DNA of 64,000 bases from assembly GCF_011745365.1 (NCBI RefSeq), contig NW_024468913.1, positions 1,860,001 through 1,924,000 of the forward strand. Direction: 5' to 3'. The notes beneath the pieces were generated by a model. That model was not told where the DNA came from. It did no database searches and saw nothing but the letters and a program-made list of their open reading frames with translations. The position numbers and the translations under genes are program-made. The DNA is from Cryphonectria parasitica EP155 (Eukaryota > Ascomycota > Sordariomycetes > Diaporthales > Cryphonectriaceae). Shown one piece after another: positions 47,500-58,065 of the stretch (position 1 is the first letter of the stretch; every line of letters starts with the position of its first letter).

Positions 47500-48501
47500 G
47501 ACAGAGGTGTTGAAGGCTCTTCCAGAACCTGTTGTGATAGTGTTCGAGAGGTCGTTGGGAGGCCCACCGCTAGCTAGCTGAGGGATTCGTTGAGGTGAAA
47601 TCGGGTTACTGAAAGGCTGGGCTGAGCGGGGTTCCAAGAGAGGAAATAGTCACGGAAGACAGGGAAGCAGGAGGGCTAGAGGAAGATGAGTAGAAAAGAG
47701 GAAGTGGCTGACTGCCTGGACGTTGGAAAGAAGATGGTTTCGCGGGAGGCTGAGGTTGGGATGGCGGAGTGGATGATGAAAGCGTGTGATTAGGTTAGTC
47801 TCGGTGACGAGACTGTTGAGAGAGACTTCTAACAGTAACAGGTTGCTGTAGTGGCTTGGGCCTTGGCCTGGTCCGCCTACAACACGTCAGTCAGTCAGCC
47901 AGCCAGCCAGCCAGGTCGTCAGGCGTCAGGCGCTGCTACCGACGGGGCAGCCCAAGATTCCGAGGTGTCCCACCTCTTGGCCCGTGCCTCCCCCCACCCC
48001 CCCAAAAGAAAAGGAACCCTCTGAATTTCTCTCCAAAGGGTACACGGTACATTGTACATAGTGGTGAACCCCCCAAAACTGACCTTCACAAGCCAGTGCA
48101 GTAGTGTTTGTACATAGTGTTGTGCAGGCAACTGATCCCTGGCCCCCTGTCCAGATGACGAACATCCAGCTGAAATTAGAATAGCCCCTTGTAACCTTGG
48201 GGGTCCAGTCTGCACATGCAACAAGGAAGCTACCACGTTTAGCTCATCAACCTGTAATAATTGTCCAGACCATCATCTCGTTGACACGAACCTCCCAAGC
48301 CTTGCACTCACCAGCTTGCCACTTCTCCTTCCTCTCCTCATTCTCCTCCCTCTGTAGCAAGTGCAAGGTTTCTACCACAACTTCTAATAGCCTAGGGCAC
48401 CCTGTCCCAGTCAACTCCATTGTGACCCCCAGACTAGTGAGATCCCATCTCTGATCTACAAACTGTCCCCTTGTTCCCTTGCTCCAACTCCGCCGCGCAT
48501 C
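47500..48501. promoter_or_regulatory. Divergent promoter region Rab5/SAC1
   Basis: 1 kb between two divergent start codons. On the Rab5 strand no ATG occurs from 47500 to 48049. It contains a CAGT/CAGC tandem array (47887-47913), a C-rich run (47989-48003) and two TTGTACATAG motifs (about 48052 and 48108). Confidence 0.6.
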
Positions 48502-50739
48502 ATGGCACTCCCTTTTAGGGATATCAACGTCCAAGTCGCCTCCGACAGCTACGTCTTCCGTTCTCCCTCCTCACCCAACGCTCCTGCCCTCACTATCGAC
48601 CGACCATCTGGCGACATTCGGTTGAGTGATGGAGCTCTCGTTGCTGGAAAGAGGGTTTCGAGGGTGACGAGCATCGCTGGCATCTTGGGAATCATTCAGT
48701 TGCGACTTGGTAAGGCAACACCCGAGAAGCCTCAACAACATACGCATCACTAGCGTCATTCTAATTTTCCACCTTGAACAGACAAGTATATTATTGTTAT
48801 CACGAAGACCCTCCCGATCGGTCGCCTTAGGGGGCACATGGTCTACAAGATTGTCTCCACCGACATCCTTCCCATGCGAGAGCGACAGGTTCACGATCCA
48901 GATGAGGACAAGTTCCTTGCTATCCTCAAGACGTTTATCAAGTCTGGTCCGATGTACTTTTCCTACTCGATCGACCTTACGAACAGTTTCCAGCGGCAGT
49001 CGCACCATGACAGCTCAGCCCCGCTATGGCAGAGGGCGGACGACCGCTTCTTCTGGAACAAATTCGTCCAGTCCGACTTGATCGAGTACCGAAATATGGG
49101 CTCAAGAGGTCAGCCAGGGCCGCAGCCAGGTGCAGACCCGTATATTCTCCCGGTCATCTTCGGCATGCTCGAAATCCACCCGACAACCTTCAAGGGCACG
49201 CCTCTGACGATCGTTCTTATAACCCGCCGGTCCCGACACCGAGGTGGAACGAGATACTTCTCCCGTGGCATTGACGAGGAGGGGCACGTGTCCAACTATA
49301 ACGAGACGGAGCAGGTTTTGATACTGAATGACAGCGGGAGTGGCATGAGCGGTTTCACCGGGGGCAACAGCACGCAGACTTCCAAGACGGAGAGCCGTGA
49401 GATGCAGATCCTGGCCTATGTTCAGACTCGCGGTAGTGTTCCGGTATACTGGGCAGAGATCAACACCTTGTCATACACCCCAAAGTTACAGATCCGCGGT
49501 ATCGACTCTGCCTCTCCCGCGGCCGCAGCACACTTCAATGAGCAAGTTCGGATATACGGCGACAATTATCTGGTCAACCTTGTCAACCAGAAGGGCCGCG
49601 AACAGCGGGTGAAGGAGGCCTATGAGCAGGTGGTACAGAAACTACAGTCATCGCCAAGAGAGGCCGTCACGGGCAACACTGTGACTGATGAGAAGTTTCA
49701 CATCATCGAGTCGGGCTCGTCTAAGCAGACCTTTGATCGTGTCCACTACATCTACTTTGACTTCCACTCCGAGACCAAGGGGATGAAACTCCACCGCGCA
49801 CAGCTGCTACTGGATAGGATGCAGGACGCCCTGGCTGCTCAGCAGTACTTCCGAGCGGTTGATATGCCGGCTGGTATCGATGGGCGGCTTGAAGTCAGGA
49901 ACCTGCAGACATCTGTGGTGCGTACCAACTGCATGGACTGCCTGGACCGCACAAATGTGGTGCAAAGCATGATGGCCCGGTGGACTTTGGACCGCATGTT
50001 TGTCGACCTTGGCTTGATGCAACGCGGTGCGACCTTCAAGGAGGAAGACCCCGCTTTCGAGTTTATGTTCCGCAACCTGTGGGCCGACAACGCCGACGTG
50101 GTGAGCAACAGCTACTCCGGAACAGGTGCCATGAAGACAGACATGACCCGTCTAGGGATCCGCACCAAAGCCGGTGCTCTTCGTGACGGGCAGATTGCTG
50201 TCACGCGATACATGAAGAACAACTTCCTGGACGGACCCAGGCAAGACGCCTTCGACCTCTTCCTGGGCGTCTACCTCCCAGGTACAGCCTCGGTCGGGCC
50301 CAGCCTTGTCTTCGCTGACAGACGGCCCGTCCTCATTCAGTCTATTCCCTATGTTCTAGCCTTCAGCATTTTCTTTGTCCTTGTTGGCCTGTTCACAAAG
50401 CGGCTGCCGGACTCTGCGGTCATGCCCATGCGTCTTTTCATCATCTTCTGGATCGTCGTGGGTGCCTGGTCAGCTCGCTTTATCCTGAAGAACGGCATGC
50501 TCTACGTAAGTCCTTACAAGCTCTCCCAGAACATGACCTTTTCGAACCTCGCTGACAATGTTTTGTAGGTCAACTGGCCCAAACTGAACCCGCGACCCTA
50601 TGTGGCAGAGGGCTACCAGGAGACCATCAGCAAGGTCAGAAAAGATCCTCTGCTTGGTTCACTGGTGGCACGGCACGAGCGCGGCCTCAGTGCGGTCAGA
50701 TACTCGAACGCAGAAGAGGGCAAGAAGAGGATCGAATAG
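48502..50739 (+). CDS. SAC1: Phosphoinositide phosphatase Sac1
   Basis: Three exons: 48502-48709, 48782-50505, 50569-50739 (700 residues). Introns of 72 and 63 nt have GTAAGG/CAG and GTAAGT/TAG ends. Sac1 removes the phosphate from PI4P in ER and Golgi membranes and links lipid transport with secretion. The SAC domain is complete, with the CX5R catalytic loop at C453 (RTNCMDCLDRTN). Two membrane helices follow near the C-terminus (SIPYVLAFSIFFVLVGLF and MRLFIIFWIVVGAW). The last exon adds the cytosolic tail starting VNWPKLNPRPYV, typical of the family. It is somewhat longer than yeast Sac1 (623) because of inserts in the SAC domain. The start codon has good context (ATCATGG). Confidence 0.95.
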
Positions 50740-52131
50740 ACGCCTTACCCACCAGCACGCACATACATGCTATATAAATTTGTACTAATACACTACACTT
50801 CTTTTCCTGCGGCTGGGGTTTCGCGACTTCATCTCACTGAGTAAGCTGATTTGAGTTCCAAGACCTGGGTATCTGGGTATAGGCTGGCCATGTTTTTCTC
50901 ATTACTTGCAATAAGATCTCAGACTACATTATCTGAGCGAATTTCTTTCTTTGGTTCTGTGTTTTGACTAGCATCTCATTTACTTTTGGACAGCCAGCCA
51001 GGGTGTGCTTGCCTACTTGTGGGTTGTCACTGTCTTTGTCTTGTAGATAAGAGGCGTACACGCATCCTCAATATATGTGGGGAAACCACCTGGGAACTCA
51101 TCACTCTACGTGTTAAGTAACCTTCTTCCCACTCTGTTGTGGCTGGCAATCACTGTTCGAGTGGATTCTCCTACTTCTTGCACACAAAATGGCAGCAAAA
51201 TTAACTACGCGGAGATACCAAGAGTGTTGGAGGGAGCTGGGCAAAGAGCGTAGGTGATTCTCTTGAAACAAAAATCATAATGTTGATCATCCAAACCACA
51301 TGCCATCGCGAGTAAGTTTGTACATCTCATACTTACCGAAGCAATTAAAACAAGAAGTGCGATGGGATGCCATCACTTGAGATAAATTCATGACATTTTC
51401 CCAAGCTGTAAGTGCAGGCAGCGTGATCATAATAATCTTCACAATAGAGTAGTAGTACAGGCTATGAATATAGTTTGAGAAGTAATAACTCCAACAATGA
51501 GGTTGACAGTCTCATTTGGTCAGCTGAATGGAATACAAATACAGAACATTGAAAGAATAATTGGGTAAGTATTATGAAGAATTGGGCCAAAGTTTCGACA
51601 AATGTTACTGCTATTGTCATTCCGCTGTTCTCTTTCCCTTCAAGCCCAGTGCATAATTATACTGCCAATTTCGAAAACTCTTTGGCTCCTGTCAATACTG
51701 CAAGTGACCAACAAAGCTTTGTTCATTTTCACCTCATTGAAACTTGTGAAATCAGCTCCCCTCGAAAAGCATCGAGTACACCGTCAACGCCCCCCCCCCC
51801 CCATTCGGTGTGCAAAGGGCTATCTCCGCTGTTCTTTCGGAGAGCTCGCGATATTGAAAGCCAATTGATGTCGATTGCCCAAGAAATGAATAGAAAATGA
51901 ATGCAACAACAGAGCTAAAGTCACAGAAAGGTCTTGCCAACTTCTCTATAGCTCACTTAACACCTGACAAAAAACAAGTCCTCAACTTTTAACCTCCGCT
52001 TGCCTCCAGGCCATTACTGAGTTCTGACCCTGTAGGTGTGACGCCTCTCCTCAAAGTTACACTTACCGTTTCCCTGTGGACTAAAGCTTACTTTATTTCT
52101 TCTAGCGCTTTTCATCATCTCTTTCTCAAGC
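50740..52131. other. Intergenic, AT-richer
   Basis: 1.4 kb with no recognised gene. It is AT-richer than the coding parts and holds a C13 run at 51789-51801. Confidence 0.55.
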
Positions 52132-53061
52132 ATGGCCGACTTCACTCTGGGACAGCTTCAGGCCCAGAGCCCGAACGCGAAGGCCACCCAGACGCCAGAG
52201 AACGCAGAACAGGGCGAGGCTCGGCTTAACAGCCTTTGCCCTGGTCGCGAGTCGCTGCCGCTCGTTGCCCAGGAACAGCTGCGTGCACATGCTCATCGTC
52301 GCGAGGTCGCTGTCAGTTTCAAACATACCCTGGGCCAATGTCGCCTGGCGCTCACCTACAGCGTGGTCGGCTGGGCTGGGACTCTCGAGAAGGTATTTGC
52401 TTCTTATTGAGATCATCTGTCACAGATAACACTTTGCCCGTTTCGAGTATTCTTTCTGTATTCAAATGCGCGTCTCCTCGGCACATCACTCTGCCTCTCT
52501 CTTTCCCATCGTCAAGTTCCATCCTCTCTCGGGATTTTGACACTCCCTTCCCTTGCTCCTTCCCTTGCTCCTTCCCCAGAAGGCTACCAGCACGCGCCCC
52601 CCCCCCCCTCCTCTCGCCTTTTCTTCCTGGCTCTATAAACTCAGCTTATTCGCGTTTCTCTTGACCTAAACAACAAACAGAACAAGATCCCCACATCCAT
52701 CGCCAACGCCCCCTCGATCGCTGCCCTCAACAACCGCATCGACACCCTCGAGCGAGCCCTGGAGCACTTTCTCCCCCACCCTTCCGACGCTGACTTCACC
52801 CTCGGCGCCGACAACCTCTCCCGCATCGAGTACGCGCGCATCCGCCTCCTGAACATCGAGCCCGGCGTCCGCTCCGTCCGTCACATCGGCCCCCTCCTGG
52901 AGGAAATTGAGCGCGAGGCCCGCGCCGCGCGCATCATCCCGCCCCAGGACCAGAACGGTTGGGCCTGGAACTGGACCTATGATGACTGGTTCCGGTGGGA
53001 TGGGGAGGCCAAGAAGTGGGTGGCTGCTACCCAGAGCTGGAGGCTGGACTATTTGGTGTGA
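52132..53061 (+). CDS. Conserved-looking protein of unknown function, Trp-rich C-terminus
   Basis: Two exons, 52132-52392 and 52681-53061 (213 residues). The 288-nt intron (GTATTT to ACAG) is the longest in the window and contains CT-rich repeats (two TTCCCTTGCTCC units) and a ten-C run. I recognise no family. Exon 1 starts MADFTLGQLQAQSPNAKATQ and contains a helical amphipathic stretch. Exon 2 has a helix with regular leucines (IAALNNRIDTLERALEHFL), which suggests a coiled coil, then a Trp-rich end (NGWAWNWTYDDWFRWDGEAK). Third codon positions in exon 2 are almost all C or G, strong evidence for coding. No signal peptide or membrane segment is seen. Confidence 0.75.
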
Positions 53062-54234
53062 GGCCTGATTCAGCGTGGTTCCAGGAGTAAGGTTCCTCTT
53101 TCTTTTCTTGTCCCTTCCTTCCTCTTTTGCCTTGTGGCCTCTATGGGAATGTTTTATTTCTCCATTTCGGATTCGCAGTCACTGCACGTTGAGGAAAGAT
53201 CGAAGCTAATATATTGAGATGGGTAAAGCGCGTAGATGTGATACGGTTTTCGCCCTTTCCTATTACAACATCTCGTTCATTAAGATAGAGGAGCATCTTA
53301 GGCTTTAGGAAAGCAAGACACAATGTTGGTCATACATGAAGAAAAGGCTTTACACATCTTCGATAATCATTTACTCATTGGCTGCAAGGGCCAGCACTTT
53401 CGAGTCCATATTTCAGACCAGCACCAAATCCAGTGGAAATATATTCAATTTTCTCCCCACAACTCTATGTTGCATCGAGCTGTATTATCTGTTTTCGGCT
53501 TTCTATCCGTCTGTGTATGTGTTGAAAGAACCTTGATGGAATGTTTGTGCCCGAAAATTGACTCTGAATCTTCGAAAAGAGTGCACGAAACATTTTGGCG
53601 AGGTATTAATATGGCAGCAGGTCAGAAAGAGGTGAGAATAAAGTGAACAATAACAGCTTTTCCACAGACCACAATAGCAATCTGTCCAAGGCACCAATAC
53701 TGCACAAAACGAAAAATTCATGTGAATGATTAAAGATATTTTACTGGTTTGTAATTGGTTATTTTAACCCCCCACCTCTCCCTCTTATCCTTCCATGTTT
53801 CCCTTGCCCCATCGATTCCACAACCCCGTCCGCAAGCAGCGAGATCCCTTTTGTTCGGCCAACCTGAGGACTAAGTATGTAAAGATTACCTAACGACGAA
53901 GCCAAGCAAAGAAAACTCAAGTAAAAACGAGCCTTTGAGGGGTATCAAGGCGCCTGTAAGATACAAAATCCAAAAGAGAAAGAAAAAAAAAACCAAGAAA
54001 AAGTGCAAGGGAAAGAACAAGAATAAAGTTATCTAAAACCCCAATTCGCTCTGTTTTGCTATGATGTGGCGCTGTGTATGTGTTGAGAAAGGACAAAAGA
54101 AAAATGAAGAAAGATAGAAAACACACTTAGACCAACTCCGCAGCTATGCCAAACCGTAGTGGAAGACAACAACTTGACCAAGGAAAGGAAGTGAGAGTGT
54201 GACAGCGAACATAGTTCACTAGAGAAGCCTTTCC
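53062..54234. other. Convergent 3' flanks
   Basis: 1.2 kb AT-rich interval between the 213-residue gene (plus) and the 1276-residue gene (minus). No gene is seen, so it probably contains both 3' UTRs. Confidence 0.55.
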
Positions 54235-57200
54235 TCACAACCACAGCAACCACCTTACTCCTCCAACGAAACCCCTGCCAATGCCCAGGACGATCCGCGC
54301 GATCATCACCACGAACCAAACGTACCACATGAACCCGACGAGCGCCCATTCGACCGCCAGCCAGCCCGCGCGCCTAACCCAGCGGAAACGCCGCCGCCGC
54401 CGTCGAGAGAGCTTATCGATGCCGTCCACAACGACCTTCACCTTGAGCCTCTGCCCATCCACCAGGTCTCCGCCCACCTCGTCCGCCTCCTCTGCAGCGG
54501 CGCGCGTCATGGAGCTCAGGTCGAGCTGGATGCGCGCGCGGAGGGACTCGATGCGGCCTTCAATCAGTTCAGCCCGTGTGTGGTGCTTGAAGGCCTCCGC
54601 CTCAGACTTCCAGCTCTCGCGCGAGGAGCGGATCGCGGTGCGGAGGACGTCAGCTGTCACTGGAAAGAGATCGGCCTGGGAGACAGGCTCGGAGAGAAGC
54701 TCGTCGCGTTGGTCATCAGGGGCCAGGGAGGCGATCTCGGGCCAGGAGACCTTGTTTCCGAGGGCCTCGAGGACTTGGGCGTTGTCGTTGGAAGCGTTGG
54801 GCGTCAAGATCGTAGGCCGGTGGGCTCGGCGGGATATTTCCATGGCCATGACGCCAGAGCTGAGGACCATGGCGCGAAGGCGGGCGACCTCGCGTCTCGA
54901 GATCGGAGTATGCTCAGTTGAGAAGCTCTTCTCACCTAAAGAGAAGGGACGGCTTTCAGCTGATAACCTACGCCCATTAGGCGGGCGTATCGAGAGGCTC
55001 GGCCGTCTGTCTCCGGCACTTTGAACCTCGCGAATGCGGTCTACACGTGCTTCCGAGTCCAGACCATCCACTGCATGGTCTCCTGGATCAGCCGTGTCGG
55101 AAGCCATGGATATGTCGATGCGCGGTGGTTTTAATATCTCGAAGCGAGTAGACCGATTGCTGGTCGGCTTCGAGAGCGGCGCAAAAAGAGAGTCACTGCG
55201 ACTGTGGTCGTTGCCTCTTTGTTCTGACGAAGAAACAAAAGGTGGCATGACATCCAAGTAATGCTTCTCATGCTTCATCTGGCCGGGCAATCCCCTCAAA
55301 GAAGGTGTGGGAGACAGCGAGTTCGGGTGCCTGCGCCTACCGCGGGTTTCATCGTCTGATTCACCCGACAGCGAGGTTGAAGAGTCCGAGTCCTCTGCTT
55401 CCGATTCCTTCTTCCACAGTAACTCGCTCATCCTCGAAACCCCGGATTTCAAGACGCTGTCGATGCGAGGCCCTTTGAAGAGGCTTCGTAGACCAGATCC
55501 TGGATCCAGTCGAATACTGTTGGACTTGCGATGAGACTTGTGACTGTCTCCAGTGGTACGTGTGGTAAGCTTCACGTCTGGCCCGACAGAGTTGGTCCTG
55601 GAGTGCGTTTGCCACCTGTCGAACAGTTCAGGAGGGCTGGATATCCTGCTAGGCGGGTTTGAAGACACAAGCTCCGCAGAGCTCTCCTTCTCGCTCGACA
55701 AGGCTTCGTGGTAGCGCTCTGGAGCTCGGTCTCGACTGCGATCGCGGAAGATCTGTTTGACCCTCGACAGTGGATTTCTCGAAGGCGAGCCAGCCCGACT
55801 AGAGGCTGGTGATAGATCCGCACCAATGGCAGGGATGAAGTAGTTGTCCCGGCGCGAGGCTCGAATGTCAGGTGAGTTTGGAGCAGAGGACTCGGATCCA
55901 ATGGACATCCTCCGTCCCCGTTGAAACGGAGGCACTTCCAAGCTCTCTCGGCCAAGACGCGGAGGAGAGCCTGCGCCCGATCCAACAACAAACTTCTTTT
56001 CGTCGGCGTCGCTGGTATCGATTCGAGATCCCCTGCGACTGTGCTGACGGCTGACGGCCGTTGAGTCCGGTGGAGTGGTGATTTGGGATTGGCTAATGAT
56101 ATCCGATGGCTGGGTCCTCAGCCGTCTGAGCTCCGGCTCCTGCGCAAGTTTTAAATCATCTTCTTTGGTCTCTTGCGCCTCTCGGGCCATCATCTCCATC
56201 ATTTGCTTCTCCAGTATGTCTCTGCCTGTGTCTCCAGACATGCTCTTCCGGCTGCGATCCTGGCTGTCCGAGTTGGAAGAGCTTGACGTAGAATCACTCC
56301 GGCCTCGGAGACGGCTGTGGTGGTGGTGGTGCTTGTCACCATGCGCGGCGCTGTGGCGATGCAATCCTCTAATCTCCTGCAACTTCTGGCGGGCCTTCCC
56401 ACGTGTGCTGCTCGGAACCTGCTCGGATTCCCCTTTGTACATCTTAACGTCGCTGAGGGGTCTCCCAGAGAATTGCTCCGTTTCAATAGCCTGTTGGGCC
56501 GGTGAGGATGTGAGCCCGAGCGCTGGTGACGCATCATTCGTAGAGCGCGATAATGGTCGATATAGGTCAGCGTCCTGAGGAAAGACGCGCCGCCAGTGAC
56601 GATCCTCGACCAGTCGTTTGTGGTCATCTTGTTCGAGCCAGTAGATATCTGCTAGCATGTCTGCAGGCTCAATCATCCAGTCATTCCGGGGTCGCTTCGG
56701 TTTTACGATCGGAGCTGCCGATCGAGAAACGTGGGTAGATGGCGAAGTGTCCATGGAGAATACATCTGCGCCGGAGAACGGAGGCAGAGCTGCACTTCCT
56801 GGTGTACGAATCTGGCGAGTCGCAACCCATTTGGCGACGTCGTCGACCCAGTCTGTGACCCTGCTCACGTCGCCGAAGCCCTGGCTCTCACCATCGATGG
56901 TCTGCCTCTCCCGCGCCCTGACCTTTCGATTTCTGACGTACTGCAGGGGGTCGTATGGACGACCTATCTGGCCCGTGGCATTGACGGTGTCCAGACTCAT
57001 GGGCATAGAAGGCGAAAGCTCGCTGGTCGGAACCTTGGAGAGCGAGTTCGGCTTGAGTGGCGGTAGCAAATCGAGAACCCGACGGTACTGCGCAAGAAGT
57101 TCCATGTAGTCCTTGGCCTTCTGCGCCCTTGCCCAGGTCGAACTCGAAAAGTTGTACTGGTAGCTGCCCTCGGTGGCCGCAGGCTCAAAGGCTGGCTGCA

Positions 57201-58065
57201 GCGCGGCAGCCGACTTCCCGCTCGAGACTGCTCGCCCGCCAGATCCCTTTTCGTGGCCCGGAGACGCCGTTCTTGACACCCTCCTCTGCTGCTGTAGCTG
57301 CTGTCTCAGGGTGCCGGCCACGGTATTATCGGTAGGCAAAGGCGCGAGCCTGGGAGGCAAGGTTTGAGACAAGATCCTCCTCTGCGCCAGACGCCTACCC
57401 TCACTCAGGTTCAACGCCATGCTCACGATTTGTGTTGAGTCCATGTCCACAGAAGATGGCGACGAGTGCGAGGAACCCATGCCAGGACTGACCTGCAGCA
57501 GCTCCGCCGACCTCCTGTCCGTGCCTAGGTGCCTGGGCGGCGTGCCTGGTGACTGTGCTGCAGAGCCGTTTCCCTTCTTGAGATCTGAAGGCAGACCCAG
57601 GCCGACTCCTGACTGTCTCGTACCTGGCGCATGCTCATGGCTATGTCTTGGCGTCGTCTCCTTGTCCTTGTTCTTGTCCCCCGTACTTCGGCCTCTGTTC
57701 TTGCGGGGACGAAGGTCATCTGCACCTGGCTCGTCAAAGGGGTCGGAGAGGAGGAAGGCGCCGGTCGACTTGTGCTTGTGCGACTGCGGTTTGTTCTGGC
57801 GGCGAGAGCTCCTGTGATCCCTCGCACGGCGTTCGTTCGAGTGGGCATCGGGGAGTGAGCCATCGTGGGAGGGTCGCTGGGCGAGGGTTGCGTCGGTCGT
57901 CCAGGTGCTGTTTATAAGGCTGCCAGAATGGCTCGATCCCCCGGTCTCTAGACTGCCCAGAGCGTCATGGCGATCTTGACCACGGGAGGTAGACGGCGAG
58001 GGGTATCGATGTCCAGGGGGCCGTAACAGGTCGTTCTGTTGATGACTGGCATCGTATTCCGTCAT
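54235..58065 (-). CDS. Large Ser/Arg-rich fungal protein with C-terminal membrane segment
   Basis: Single exon, 1276 residues, start at ATG 58065 (the frame stays open for eight more codons upstream but has no ATG). The N-terminal 300 residues are polar and disordered. A conserved-looking block lies near residues 300-470: YNFSSSTWARAQKAKDYMEL, PYDPLQYVRNRKVRARERQT, VTDWVDDVAKWV and ADMLADIYWLEQDDHKRLVE. Such blocks in a disordered frame suggest a defined interaction domain. After another Ser-rich region a helical segment (VARLRAMVLSSGVMAMEISR) leads to the C-terminus: a basic stretch with six consecutive Arg, then hydrophobic membrane segments to the end (WALVGFMWYVWFVVMIARIV). This looks like a tail-anchored or hairpin membrane protein facing the cytosol. 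The family name is unknown to me. It has an unusual leader (see findings). Confidence 0.8.
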   Translation of the reverse strand: MTEYDASHQQNDLLRPPGHRYPSPSTSRGQDRHDALGSLETGGSSHSGSLINSTWTTDATLAQRPSHDGSLPDAHSNERRARDHRSSRRQNKPQSHKHKSTGAFLLSDPFDEPGADDLRPRKNRGRSTGDKNKDKETTPRHSHEHAPGTRQSGVGLGLPSDLKKGNGSAAQSPGTPPRHLGTDRRSAELLQVSPGMGSSHSSPSSVDMDSTQIVSMALNLSEGRRLAQRRILSQTLPPRLAPLPTDNTVAGTLRQQLQQQRRVSRTASPGHEKGSGGRAVSSGKSAAALQPAFEPAATEGSYQYNFSSSTWARAQKAKDYMELLAQYRRVLDLLPPLKPNSLSKVPTSELSPSMPMSLDTVNATGQIGRPYDPLQYVRNRKVRARERQTIDGESQGFGDVSRVTDWVDDVAKWVATRQIRTPGSAALPPFSGADVFSMDTSPSTHVSRSAAPIVKPKRPRNDWMIEPADMLADIYWLEQDDHKRLVEDRHWRRVFPQDADLYRPLSRSTNDASPALGLTSSPAQQAIETEQFSGRPLSDVKMYKGESEQVPSSTRGKARQKLQEIRGLHRHSAAHGDKHHHHHSRLRGRSDSTSSSSNSDSQDRSRKSMSGDTGRDILEKQMMEMMAREAQETKEDDLKLAQEPELRRLRTQPSDIISQSQITTPPDSTAVSRQHSRRGSRIDTSDADEKKFVVGSGAGSPPRLGRESLEVPPFQRGRRMSIGSESSAPNSPDIRASRRDNYFIPAIGADLSPASSRAGSPSRNPLSRVKQIFRDRSRDRAPERYHEALSSEKESSAELVSSNPPSRISSPPELFDRWQTHSRTNSVGPDVKLTTRTTGDSHKSHRKSNSIRLDPGSGLRSLFKGPRIDSVLKSGVSRMSELLWKKESEAEDSDSSTSLSGESDDETRGRRRHPNSLSPTPSLRGLPGQMKHEKHYLDVMPPFVSSSEQRGNDHSRSDSLFAPLSKPTSNRSTRFEILKPPRIDISMASDTADPGDHAVDGLDSEARVDRIREVQSAGDRRPSLSIRPPNGRRLSAESRPFSLGEKSFSTEHTPISRREVARLRAMVLSSGVMAMEISRRAHRPTILTPNASNDNAQVLEALGNKVSWPEIASLAPDDQRDELLSEPVSQADLFPVTADVLRTAIRSSRESWKSEAEAFKHHTRAELIEGRIESLRARIQLDLSSMTRAAAEEADEVGGDLVDGQRLKVKVVVDGIDKLSRRRRRRFRWVRRAGWLAVEWALVGFMWYVWFVVMIARIVLGIGRGFVGGVRWLLWL

